Part shown: positions 7,378 through 15,220 of the stretch, one piece after another
Layout of the letters: each line of letters opens with the position of its first letter
Numbering within the stretch: the stretch's first letter is position 1
Source of the DNA: Streptomyces griseoluteus
GTDB taxonomy: Bacteria; Actinomycetota; Actinomycetes; Streptomycetales; Streptomycetaceae
DNA: 64,000 bases
Assembly: GCF_004784465.1 (NCBI RefSeq)
Contig: NZ_SRRU01000003.1
Coordinates: forward strand, 186,001 to 250,000
Direction of reading: 5' to 3'
Made by a program: the position numbers and the translations under genes
The notes under the pieces: model-generated
What the model saw: the letters and a program-made list of their open reading frames with translations, nothing else
What the model was told of the DNA's origin: nothing
Database searches by the model: none

Positions 7378-8886
7378 ATGACCACGACCCAGAAACTCCC
7401 CATCGTCTACGTCAGAGGGTTCGCCGGCGACACCGCAGGCATCGACAGGGCCGTGACGGATCCCTTCTACGGGTTCAACGAGGGCTCCACGCACATCCGT
7501 ATCGGACCGGAGGACGAGCCGGACTTCTACCAGTTCGAGAGTCCACTGCTACGCCTGCACCTGGACGAGGGCTACCGGATCCTGGTCGACGGCAGTCAGG
7601 CGATCTACCTCGACACCCATGCCACGATCCCACCCGACAGCATCTGGATCCACCGCTTCTACGACGTGTCCGCGAGCACGTGGACCAGCAGGCCGAAGGA
7701 GTTCCGCATGGAGACGGCCGCGGAGGACCTGCTGACGCTGATCGACACCATCAGGGGGAAGTCCGGGGCACAGCGCGTCCATCTGGTCGCGCACTCCATG
7801 GGCGGCCTGGTGTGCCGTTGCCTGATCCAGAAGATCCTTCCGGACCTCGGCCGTGACCCGGCCGCATGCATAGGGAAGCTCTTCACGTACGGCACGCCGC
7901 ACGGCGGCATCACCTTCGACCTGGGCTTCGGCATGCTGGAGAGGTGGCGCGACGCCCTCGGCATCAACGGCGCGCAGGTCTTCGGTCCCGAGCGCATGTA
8001 CGAGTACCTGACGCCTGAGTCCGTCGCCGGTCCGGACGGCCCGCCGGAGAGCTGGGACCCGCGCGAGATGCCCCAGGAACAGCCGTTCGCCTTCCCCCTC
8101 GACCGGGTCTTCTGCCTGATCGGCACCAACCCGGTCGACTACGACGTGGCGCACGGTCTTTCCGCCGCCGCGGTCGGGCCCCGCAGCGACGGTCTGGTGC
8201 AGATCGACAACGCGTACGTGCCCGGTGCCCATCAGGCGTACGTGCACCGCAGCCACAGCGGACGCTACGGGATCGTCAACTCCGAGGAGGGCTACCAGAA
8301 CATGCGGCGCTTCCTGTTCGGCGACCGCGAGGTGAAGGCCGCGCTCGTCGGCCACCGGCTGCCGCAGCGCGAGGACACGGCCTGGCAGGCCGAGGTCGGT
8401 CTCTCGCTACGCGGCCTCCAGATCGTGATGCACGAGCGGACGAGCGCCCAGTGGTGCCCCATCCAACTGCTGGACGGCACCACGGACGCCGCGGCCGTAC
8501 CGCTGGTGGACACCTTCCTGTGCAGTGACCTGGCCCGGGGCGCCACCGGCACCATGCGGTACGCGCTGCATCTGCGGGTCCAGTCGCTGCGTGAGCGCAA
8601 CGGCCTGCTGAACTTCGGCGACCACCTGGAGCAGACCGCCGACTTCGACGACACCCTCGTCGTGGACGTCGGCGCCGACGGCGCGGCCTCCGTGCCCGCC
8701 CTGTCGGCCGCCTGGAACTCGGACATCGCCGGTTCCATCAGGGACCACCCCCCGTCCGGCCATGCCGTCGGCGACGAGAATCCGGACCCGGACCTCTGGG
8801 TCGAACACATCCAACTGCCCCACTCCGCCGTCCCCATCCTCGGTGCGGACGCCCGGATCCGGCTCACGGTGACGCCCTGGCAATGA
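7378..8886 (+). CDS. Alpha/beta hydrolase, lipase/acyltransferase-like, 502 aa
   Basis: The protein starts with a lipase-like first strand (PIVYVRGFAGDT). The nucleophile motif is AHSMGG with Ser140, followed by a GTPHGG strand-turn often seen in LCAT/PGAP1-type esterases. An acid and a late histidine (YVHRSHSGRYG) complete a plausible triad. After about residue 320 there is a second, beta-rich domain of unknown type. There is no signal peptide. GTGAGGA upstream gives the ribosome site for ATG 7378. It is the first gene of a probable three-gene transcript under the SARP-type promoter. Substrate is unknown; phospholipid or ester hydrolysis is inferred. It could be an eCIS-linked lipase effector. 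Confidence 0.75.
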   Translation: MTTTQKLPIVYVRGFAGDTAGIDRAVTDPFYGFNEGSTHIRIGPEDEPDFYQFESPLLRLHLDEGYRILVDGSQAIYLDTHATIPPDSIWIHRFYDVSASTWTSRPKEFRMETAAEDLLTLIDTIRGKSGAQRVHLVAHSMGGLVCRCLIQKILPDLGRDPAACIGKLFTYGTPHGGITFDLGFGMLERWRDALGINGAQVFGPERMYEYLTPESVAGPDGPPESWDPREMPQEQPFAFPLDRVFCLIGTNPVDYDVAHGLSAAAVGPRSDGLVQIDNAYVPGAHQAYVHRSHSGRYGIVNSEEGYQNMRRFLFGDREVKAALVGHRLPQREDTAWQAEVGLSLRGLQIVMHERTSAQWCPIQLLDGTTDAAAVPLVDTFLCSDLARGATGTMRYALHLRVQSLRERNGLLNFGDHLEQTADFDDTLVVDVGADGAASVPALSAAWNSDIAGSIRDHPPSGHAVGDENPDPDLWVEHIQLPHSAVPILGADARIRLTVTPWQ

Positions 8887-8944
8887 CGCGCCGCACAGGC
8901 GACGGCACCCCGGGGACGCGTCTCCCCCAGCGAAGGAGTCGGCC

Positions 8945-9664
8945 ATGCCTCAGCACAATCCCCACACGGTCCCCGACGAGCCCGGGGTCTTCGTACCGGT
9001 CGAGGTCGAGGGCTGGCAGCACGGCTACGACGCGGGCATCAGCTCACCACCGAACGTCCCTCGCACACCCCTGGTCCGCAACCCCGACTATGGGGACGCC
9101 TGGGCCGAGGGCGCCGTGTCGGGCAACCGCGACGGGCGCACCGAGGGCTGGCGCTGGGCGTACTTCCACGGAGACGCCCGGCCCGATCCCCAGGGGGCCG
9201 GCGGGCCGTACGAGCCGCGGGACAGCGGCGAAGACGCACCGGGGTACGGCCAGGAGTACGGCGGAACCTTCGCACAGAGCTGGGCATGCTTGGGCGAGCT
9301 GCCGCTCTCGGTGGTGCTGGCGCAGTTCGCCCCCGGAGGGCGGGGCGGGGACGGGCTCACGGGCAGGCTGCTTGCCCGGGCCTGTGCGGACAAGGGCGTC
9401 ACCGCGCTGTACCTGCCGGTGAGCCTGCTCTCCTCCGGAGCCGCTGAGGAGGGAACGGGTGATCCGCTCAATGACGCGGGCTACTGGCACGGCACGGTCC
9501 AGGAGTCCCTGGACGAGGCCGCGCCTGAGGCGATCGCCTACGTGACCGTCCGCCAGATCCGCTACGCGGCACTCCTGCGGTACCAGCACGCGGCCGAACA
9601 CAACTTCTTCGATCTCCTACCGGTGGACAGTCTGCTGCCACCGAACCGCCTGGAAGGACTGTAG
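8945..9664 (+). CDS. Uncharacterised protein, 239 aa
   Basis: I do not recognise the family. The start has an AAGGAG site 6 to 8 bases upstream and the gene lies 58 bp after the hydrolase. The N-terminal half is rich in Gly, Pro, Asp and aromatic residues with recurring GxxxG-like spacing (GWQHGYDAGI, GDAWAEGAVSGNRDG), and the C-terminal half (from about 115) is more helical and hydrophobic. There is no signal peptide or clear membrane segment. Position between a hydrolase and an amidase-like gene suggests an accessory or immunity function, which is inference only. Confidence 0.7.
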   Translation: MPQHNPHTVPDEPGVFVPVEVEGWQHGYDAGISSPPNVPRTPLVRNPDYGDAWAEGAVSGNRDGRTEGWRWAYFHGDARPDPQGAGGPYEPRDSGEDAPGYGQEYGGTFAQSWACLGELPLSVVLAQFAPGGRGGDGLTGRLLARACADKGVTALYLPVSLLSSGAAEEGTGDPLNDAGYWHGTVQESLDEAAPEAIAYVTVRQIRYAALLRYQHAAEHNFFDLLPVDSLLPPNRLEGL

Positions 9665-9679
9665 AGGGAGGATGTCATC

Positions 9680-10267
9680 ATGCCTGATTCATGGATGCCT
9701 CAGGCTGCCAAGTCGGACCTCGGGGACCACGCGCCGTGCGCCCCGGAGTTCCCCGCGAAGGCAATAGCGCACATCACGGCGGACAGGAGGGCCACAGCCG
9801 CGGCACCTCAGGATCTGGTCCCCTTCGCCAATCTCAAGGGATTCTTCACCGGAAGCGGAAGACAACAGGCTCCCCACATCCTCTGGGACCCCTTCACGGG
9901 GGCGTTCGCCCAGTTCTTCCCCGCCACCTCCCGCAGCAAGGCCGCGGCCGACGCGCCCGGTGGGACGCGTACCAACCGGGCCGGCAAGGTCGTCATCCAG
10001 ATCGAGGCCCTGTTCTTCCCGCACTGCCGTGTCAACGGAACGGTCTTCGCGAGGCTGGTCGACACTCCGTGCGTCGGCTGGGGAGACCTCAACGCATGGA
10101 TCAACTCCTGGGGCGTACCGGAGGTCTGGCCCATGGGCCGTCCGACTTCGCTGTCCCGCAAGACGGCTCCCGATGCCACGTGGAGGTCGCGGGCCGGATG
10201 GTACGCCCATGCCCACGTCCCGGAGAACGACCACGTCGACCCGGGTTCGTGGCCGGCGTTCGGGTGA
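9680..10267 (+). CDS. Amidase-like peptidoglycan-recognition protein, 195 aa
   Basis: The protein resembles the PGRP/amidase-like domain of actinophage endolysins. Visible landmarks are AHITADRR near the start, HILWDPFTGAFAQFFPA, RTNRAGKVVIQIEALFF, GDLNAWINSWGVPEVWPMG and the closing HAHVPENDHVDPG, which would carry the zinc-ligand histidine and aspartate. The expected role is cleavage or binding of peptidoglycan. There is no signal peptide, so export would need lysis, a holin or another route. GAGGATG ribosome site, 15 bp after the preceding stop: translationally linked to the two upstream genes. Catalytic status is uncertain because the first ligand region is short. Confidence 0.75.
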   Translation: MPDSWMPQAAKSDLGDHAPCAPEFPAKAIAHITADRRATAAAPQDLVPFANLKGFFTGSGRQQAPHILWDPFTGAFAQFFPATSRSKAAADAPGGTRTNRAGKVVIQIEALFFPHCRVNGTVFARLVDTPCVGWGDLNAWINSWGVPEVWPMGRPTSLSRKTAPDATWRSRAGWYAHAHVPENDHVDPGSWPAFG

Positions 10268-10294
10268 GAGAGCCCTCCGGGTAGCCGACGCAGC

Positions 10295-10333
10295 GGCGTC
10301 CGGCCCGCGCACTGGCGCACCGGGCCGGACGCC
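10295..10333. terminator. Bidirectional hairpin between convergent operons
   Basis: A perfect 13-bp inverted repeat (GGCGTCCGGCCCG and its complement, 13-base loop) lies between the ends of the convergent genes at 10267 and 10343. Confidence 0.75.
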
Positions 10334-10342
10334 GCCGTCGTC

Positions 10343-11092
10343 TCAGTTCCGTCCGGCCTCTGCCAGAGCGGTGAGGACACGTCGGGTCTTGTTCTCGGGA
10401 TGCTCGGAGAGGGGCACGCCGCGTTCCCGCACCGCGTCCTCGAGCTTCCGCTGTTTGCGCTCGGCCCGGGCGGTGAACTCCTCTGCGTCGTCTTCGCCCT
10501 TGGGCTTCACGCGAGTCGAGGCCTCCAGGAAGTGAAGGCCGGCGACCGACCAGACCTCCAGGTCCACGTCCAGGTCGCCGAGCGGAACGTCGTCCGCTTT
10601 CCTGGAGATGACGGGCCCCAGCGCGACCAGTCCGTCGAGCGGGACGGTGGGTGCGCAGACGTGCAGAAACTGGTCCTGCACGGCGTCGATCGGTGCGGCG
10701 GCATCGGCCCCGGGCTTCACCGCGTCCGGCAACCCCGGCGGCTGATCGTGCACCAGGGAGGCGGCCAGCACGCGGCGGTCCACTGACCAGTCCTCCTCGA
10801 TCCTGTAGGTGAAGGGTTCCACGTCGAACGGGGCGGAGAACCTTCCGATCAGCTGCTCCCGAACGCACGGACGCAGCTTGACGGTCAGGTCGTCCGGACC
10901 GCCGCCGATTCTGAACCGCACGATCACACCGCCGTCCAGCAGCGGCACCCGGCCCTCGGCAACGCCGTCCCGATCTTCGGCGAACCAGATTCGGCGCGTC
11001 CTCATCACGCCGGGCGCCCCACCGAGAGCCGAGAGCGCCGCCGGCACGTCATCGTCGATGTTGACCTTGATCTCGACCGGCAACAAATCCAT
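10343..11092 (-). CDS. CYTH-like protein of unknown function, 249 aa
   Basis: The protein starts with VEIKVNID and continues with TRRIWFAEDRDG, a strand LLDGGVIVRFRI and DLTVKLRPC. Alternating charged strands beginning with an ExK motif and followed by a VKLR strand are the hallmark of CYTH/triphosphate tunnel enzymes. The similarity was judged by eye and is moderate. A lysine/arginine-rich tail follows. ATG 11092 is preferred over the GTG one codon earlier because AGGAG is 5 bases before it. The gene is 42 bp downstream of the M23 peptidase on the same strand. A role in a wall-lytic operon is not obvious. Confidence 0.6.
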   Translation of the reverse strand: MDLLPVEIKVNIDDDVPAALSALGGAPGVMRTRRIWFAEDRDGVAEGRVPLLDGGVIVRFRIGGGPDDLTVKLRPCVREQLIGRFSAPFDVEPFTYRIEEDWSVDRRVLAASLVHDQPPGLPDAVKPGADAAAPIDAVQDQFLHVCAPTVPLDGLVALGPVISRKADDVPLGDLDVDLEVWSVAGLHFLEASTRVKPKGEDDAEEFTARAERKQRKLEDAVRERGVPLSEHPENKTRRVLTALAEAGRN

Positions 11093-11134
11093 CACCGCTC
11101 CTGCACGCTCACCGGACGACGAGAGCGTCGGCCG

Positions 11135-11779
11135 CTACCAGGTGGGGCGCACGTCTGTTCCGAAGCCGCCGCCGGCCGGGCGCTTTTCGAAGTGGAGGTG
11201 GGGGCCGGTGGCATTTCCGGTGGAGCCGACTTCTCCGATCTTCTCGCCGGCCCTCACAGAACCCCCGTCCACGATCCGCCTGGAGAGGTGGGCGTACCAG
11301 AAGTCGAATCCGCCGGTACGCAGCACGAGGAAGTTCCCGAAGCTGCCGTCCTTTCCGATGCGCGCTATGGAACCGCTGCGCACCGCGACACACGCCGTGC
11401 CCTTCGGGGCGGCGTAGTCCGCCCCGGTGTGACGGCCCAGGATCCAATGCGGCCCCTTCTTTCCGTGGGGGGTCGTGACGCCGTGTCCCGGGACGGGCGA
11501 CGCGACCCGGCCGGCAGGAGCCGGGGGCTTTGACGCCGGGACGTTGAGTCTGTCCCAGGAGACCTTGCCGGGGATGCCGTTGGCATCCGCGCCCGTGAAC
11601 TTGAGCTTGCGCTGCCAGGCGGCGTACGACTCCTGGTCGACGTCGGTCCACTCGGGACCAGGACCCGACTGGTACTTTCCGCAGCCTTCCGCCACCAGGC
11701 GGTTACCCATCGCGGTGATCACGGGGCTGCGTTGTCCTTTGCGGAAGAATGTCGCACCCGGGAATGGCTGCGTGGGCAT
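11135..11779 (-). CDS. M23-family endopeptidase with endolysin-type wall-binding domain, 214 aa
   Basis: Residues about 10-80 form a small module (YQSGPGPEWTDVDQESYAAW, WQRKLKFTGADANGIPG) seen in actinophage endolysins and probably wall-binding. Residues about 110-205 are an M23 (LytM-type) zinc peptidase with the full ligand set: His117 and Asp121 in GRHTGADYAAP, His164 in WYAHL and His194/His196 in TGPHLHFE. It should cut peptidoglycan cross-links. There is no signal peptide, like a phage lysin. AGGGAGACAGGG lies upstream of ATG 11779. The gene follows the SLT gene by 34 bp, so the pair is one operon. Confidence 0.88.
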   Translation of the reverse strand: MPTQPFPGATFFRKGQRSPVITAMGNRLVAEGCGKYQSGPGPEWTDVDQESYAAWQRKLKFTGADANGIPGKVSWDRLNVPASKPPAPAGRVASPVPGHGVTTPHGKKGPHWILGRHTGADYAAPKGTACVAVRSGSIARIGKDGSFGNFLVLRTGGFDFWYAHLSRRIVDGGSVRAGEKIGEVGSTGNATGPHLHFEKRPAGGGFGTDVRPTW

Positions 11780-11813
11780 GACCCTGTCTCCCTTCGAAAG
11801 ATCTCAAGAGGGT

Positions 11814-12506
11814 TCAGTAAGGCGCCGGATCACGGTGCGGGTTCGCCTGTTGAACGCGAGAGATGTCGCCATACCGTCGCCAGATGTAGTTGATCGCTGC
11901 CGCGACATTCGCCACCGGGTCGTAGATTCGGTCGGATGTGCCCGCCTGGTGGTTCGCGGCAAAGGTGGAGGGAATCACCTGGGCGTAGCCGCGTGAGCAG
12001 TTGAGTCTCGCACCGTCCACCTGCACGGGGCCCGTTGCATTGCTGTCGTCGGGGTTGACAGCGTTCGGCGTGAAGGTCGACTCGCGGAGCATGAGGGTCA
12101 GCAGGTTCGCTCCGTTGTCGACCCCCGTGACCCAACTTCTGGGCGCACCGGTCCTGTCGCATGCCTGCTCGGCGAACTGGCGGGCCGTGGGCTTACCGGT
12201 GGCCACCCCCGAGTTCTTGGAGAAGCGCACGGCACCCTTGGTGATAGCCCCAGGATGACGGCAGTCCACGGCGAACCCCGTTCTCGCACCGAGTTTGGCC
12301 AGTGAGGAACATCCGGGGAAGCCATCGGCAGCCGAGCCGGTGAATCCCAGCTTGCGCTGCCATTCCGCGTAGGCCGATCTCGTCTGCTCGCCGAAGAATC
12401 CGGTAGCGCCCGCGGGGATGCTTATCCCGACTTCGATGAGCCCCATTTGAGTGACTTTGACATCATCATTGCGCTTGCCGAAGCGCACATTGGAGAGAGC
12501 AACCAT
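11814..12506 (-). CDS. SLT-type lytic transglycosylase with endolysin-type wall-binding domain, 230 aa
   Basis: The N-terminal about 75 residues include SAYAEWQRKLGFTGSAADGF, the same module as in the downstream M23 peptidase. The rest is a transglycosylase domain: the likely catalytic Glu142 in LRESTFTPNAVN, then GYAQVIPSTFAAN and DPVANVAAAINYIWRRYGD, the last two typical of SLT/lysozyme-like enzymes. It should cleave the glycan strands. The frame stays open to 12965, but GGGAGG immediately before the ATG pair at 12509/12506 and the start of the wall-binding module place the start here. There is no signal peptide. Together with the M23 enzyme it would attack two different peptidoglycan bonds. 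Confidence 0.85.
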   Translation of the reverse strand: MVALSNVRFGKRNDDVKVTQMGLIEVGISIPAGATGFFGEQTRSAYAEWQRKLGFTGSAADGFPGCSSLAKLGARTGFAVDCRHPGAITKGAVRFSKNSGVATGKPTARQFAEQACDRTGAPRSWVTGVDNGANLLTLMLRESTFTPNAVNPDDSNATGPVQVDGARLNCSRGYAQVIPSTFAANHQAGTSDRIYDPVANVAAAINYIWRRYGDISRVQQANPHRDPAPY

Positions 12507-12514
12507 CATGCCTC

Positions 12515-12950
12515 CCTCGAGATTTGGAGGCCGGTCTTGCCGAAGCTGTTCGTCGCTTACTGTCCCAGTCCCCCTTACTTCCACCATGCGCCCGACGAGA
12601 GTGGCATGCAAACGCGGCAAAACATGTTTCTGCCCCGGCGAGTTCCCGTAGTTGATCGCGGTGACGTCAAGGAACACCGGACGTCTCAACCGCGTGCTCT
12701 CCAGCCTCAGCAAGTCGACGGCCGCCTCCCCCAGCGCGTCGATGAACGCGGTGGGAGCCGCCTGCACCTGGAGGAGCCGACTCAACTCGCCGCGGCCGGT
12801 GGCGTCGAGGTCGGGCGGCTGGGCGATCAGCCGGAACGCCTGCCTCGGCCAGGCCCGCCCGGCCAGTCGGCGAGTCGCCAGGTCGCTCCACGGCGGCTCT
12901 GGCATCGGCCTACGGAACGGCGCGGCATCCGCCGGTACCGCCCCGTGATC
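12515..12950 (-). pseudogene. Unassigned coding remnant fused in frame upstream of the SLT gene
   Basis: The reading frame continues upstream of the SLT start with protein-like sequence (PWSDLATRRLAGRAWPRQAF, ELSRLLQVQAAPTAFIDALG, RRPVFLDVTAINYGN). Codon composition is high-GC up to about 12650, then drops (an AAACATGTTTTG stretch), so I read it as the 5' part of an unrelated gene cut by recombination. I do not recognise the family. It could instead be wholly non-coding. Confidence 0.35.
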
Positions 12951-12959
12951 CGGGGGAGT

Positions 12960-13157
12960 CAGCACCGCACCACCGCGCTGTTCGCGGAGTACGACAGCGC
13001 GACTCCTATCGCCCTGTACGTCATCGGCGCCGTCCTGCTCACCCTCATCGCCGTGGGCGTCGCCCGCGAGATCCGCAACCGGGACCTCGCCGACGTCACG
13101 GCCGACGGCACCCCGTCAGCCCCGGTGGACAGGGTGGCGAAGACCCCGGCCCCCTGA
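12960..13157 (+). pseudogene. 3' fragment of an MFS transporter (MHS-type)
   Basis: The frame ends with ALFAEYDSATPIALYVIGAV followed by LLTLIAVGVAREIRNRDLAD, which looks like the last transmembrane helix and cytoplasmic tail of metabolite-proton symporters of the MFS. The other eleven helices are absent upstream, where the sequence changes to unrelated material. Such transporters often sit beside PucR/GAF regulators and 3-hydroxybutyrate dehydrogenases, which are the next two genes here, so this is probably the stump of the locus's own transporter. Confidence 0.6.
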
Positions 13158-13165
13158 CCGACACC

Positions 13166-13192
13166 GACCGGCATCCCCCGCGGGTGCCGGTC
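13166..13192. terminator. Hairpin between transporter stump and PucR gene
   Basis: GACCGGCA and its complement TGCCGGTC, extended by CCC/GGG, form a compact stem at the convergent gene ends. Confidence 0.6.
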
Positions 13193-15161
13193 AGCGGCGT
13201 CCCGTCCCTGCCAACCCGTGGAGCCGCAGGGCCAGTTGGATCTCCAGTGCGCGGGACGGCGTCTGCCAGTCCTCGCCCAGCAGCCTGCCCACCCGTTCCA
13301 GCCGCTGGGCGACGGTGTTCACATGGACATGGAGCACCTCCTTGGTGCGGGCCGGGCTCATCGCGGCGGCGAAGTAGGCGTCCAGGGTGCGCAGCAGATC
13401 GGTACCGCGCCGCGCGTCGTACGCCACGAGAGGGCCGATGGTGCGCTCCACGAAGCCGCCGATGTCCCGGTCCCCGGCGAGCAGCAGCCCGAGGAAGCCG
13501 AAGTCCTCGGCGGCCGCACCGTCCCCTCCCCGGCCGAGCAGGTGCAGCGCGTCCAGGCAGCGGCGGCCCTCGGCGTAGGCGGCGGCCACCTGGTCGGGGC
13601 GGGCGGCCAGGCCGGTGACGGGGGCGGAGGCTCCGACGGTGACCGGCTGGCGGACCGCGGTGCCGAGTTCGCGGGCGGTGCGCCGGGCCAGTTCCGTGGC
13701 GGTGTCGCCGGGGCCGAGCGGGAGCAGCAGGACGGTGCCGCCGTCGCGGGTGGCGGCCAGGCCGTGCCGGGTGGTGGCGAGGTGGGAGGCGGCGGACCAC
13801 AGGCGGCGCCGGGCGGCGGCCTCCTCGTCGGCGTCGGCCGAGGGCGCGTCGAGCCGGGTGGCGAGGACGGCGTGGGTGGCGTCCAGGTCGGCGTCGAGCC
13901 GCGCGGCGCGTTCCCGGAGCAGGCGTGGGTCGCGGTCGCGGGCGTCGAGGAGGTCGTCCAGGAGTTCGCCGCGTACGCGCCGCTCGGCCTCGGCTGCGGA
14001 GCGGCGGGCCAGCAGGAGCAGGGAGGTGACCATCGCGGCGCGTTCCAAGGTGCGCTGGTCGACCGGGTCGAGGTCGGGGTGTCCGTGCAGGACGAGTGCG
14101 CCGAACACCTCCTCCCCCGCTGCCACGGCGGCGATCCAGTCGGGCCCGTGGCGCACCGCGTGCCCCTCGGCGCGGGACGCCTCCAGCGCCTCGGCCGGTG
14201 CGGTGCCGGTCTCGGTGAACTCGACCGCTCCGTCCAGGACTTCGGCGACGGCTGCGGCCACGTCGTGGACTCCCCCGCCGCGCAGGACGAGTTCGGCGAG
14301 CCGGTCGTGCACCTCGGAGGCGCGCTCTATCACGGCGCTGCGGTCCTGGATGACCTCGTTGGCGCGTTCGAGTCCGGCGAGGGCCGCCTGGGTCCCGGTG
14401 AGGAGGTTGGTGGTGTCGATGGCGGCCGCGGCGAGGGCCGCGAAGGAGCCGAGCAGGGCGATCTGTTCGCGTTCGAAGACCCGTGCGCGCCGGTCGGCCG
14501 CGAAGAGGACGCCGATGACCTGGGGGCCGAGCGTCAGCGGGACCCCGACGATGGCGAACAGGCCCTCGTCGCGCACCGCGACGTCGATGGTGTCGGTGTG
14601 CTGGAAGCGGGCGTCCTGGAAGTAGTCGTCGGTGACGTAGGGCCGGGCGGTCTGGGCCACCAGTCCGCCGAGCCCCTCACCCATGCCGAGCCGGAGCTGT
14701 TGGAAGCGGGCGGAGACGGAGCCCTCGGTGACCAGCATGTAGGTGTCGCCGCGCTCGGGGTCGTTGAGGCTGAGGTAGGCGATGTCGGTGGCGAGGAGGG
14801 ACCGGGCGCGCTGCACGATGGCCCTCAGGACCGCGTCCACGTCCCGGAGCCCGGCCAGGTCATGGGCGGTCTCGAAGAGGGCGGACAGCTCGGCCTCCCG
14901 GCGGCGGCGCCCCTCCAGTTCCGCACGGACGCGCAGCGCGAGGAACTTGGCGTGTTCCAGCGCGGCGACACGGTCGGCGGACTCTCCCTCGGCGCGGGCG
15001 ACGAGGACGGGCCGTTCGTACGCCTCCGGGGAGGCGTCGCGGGCGAGCAGTTCGAGGTAGGGGGCCTCCGCACAGGCGACGGCCCCCGCCGCGGCGGCCC
15101 CGGTGGCGGGGCGCGCGGCCGACTGGAGTTGATCGGGAGACATGGCCACAGGATCGCTCAT
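13191..15161 (-). CDS. PucR-family regulator with GAF domain, 656 aa
   Basis: After a helical N-terminus (residues 30-85) comes a GAF domain (about 90-260; LFETAHDLAGLRDVDAVLRA, VGVPLTLGPQVIGVLFAADR). A middle region with GGDEF-like remnants of the PucR family follows, and the C-terminus (about 590-645) carries the PucR helix-turn-helix (DLLRTLDAYFAAAMSPARTK, HVHVNTVAQRLERVGRLLG). It is expected to sense a small carboxylate and control the adjacent catabolic genes. It lies 59 bp downstream of the dehydrogenase gene on the same strand, so they are likely co-transcribed. No strong ribosome site is seen; ATG 15143 is an alternative start. Confidence 0.85.
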   Translation of the reverse strand: MSDPVAMSPDQLQSAARPATGAAAAGAVACAEAPYLELLARDASPEAYERPVLVARAEGESADRVAALEHAKFLALRVRAELEGRRRREAELSALFETAHDLAGLRDVDAVLRAIVQRARSLLATDIAYLSLNDPERGDTYMLVTEGSVSARFQQLRLGMGEGLGGLVAQTARPYVTDDYFQDARFQHTDTIDVAVRDEGLFAIVGVPLTLGPQVIGVLFAADRRARVFEREQIALLGSFAALAAAAIDTTNLLTGTQAALAGLERANEVIQDRSAVIERASEVHDRLAELVLRGGGVHDVAAAVAEVLDGAVEFTETGTAPAEALEASRAEGHAVRHGPDWIAAVAAGEEVFGALVLHGHPDLDPVDQRTLERAAMVTSLLLLARRSAAEAERRVRGELLDDLLDARDRDPRLLRERAARLDADLDATHAVLATRLDAPSADADEEAAARRRLWSAASHLATTRHGLAATRDGGTVLLLPLGPGDTATELARRTARELGTAVRQPVTVGASAPVTGLAARPDQVAAAYAEGRRCLDALHLLGRGGDGAAAEDFGFLGLLLAGDRDIGGFVERTIGPLVAYDARRGTDLLRTLDAYFAAAMSPARTKEVLHVHVNTVAQRLERVGRLLGEDWQTPSRALEIQLALRLHGLAGTGRR

Positions 15162-15220
15162 CGTGGGCTAGGCCCGTCAGCCCTGTGGACAACTCCACGG
15201 GGGCCGGTCGGGGCAGCGGT

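Noticed and set aside
12447..12959. Plus-strand frame continuing upstream of the MFS stump
   Set aside because: It has no membrane helices and looks like the shadow of the minus-strand remnant; only the part from about 12960 resembles the transporter.
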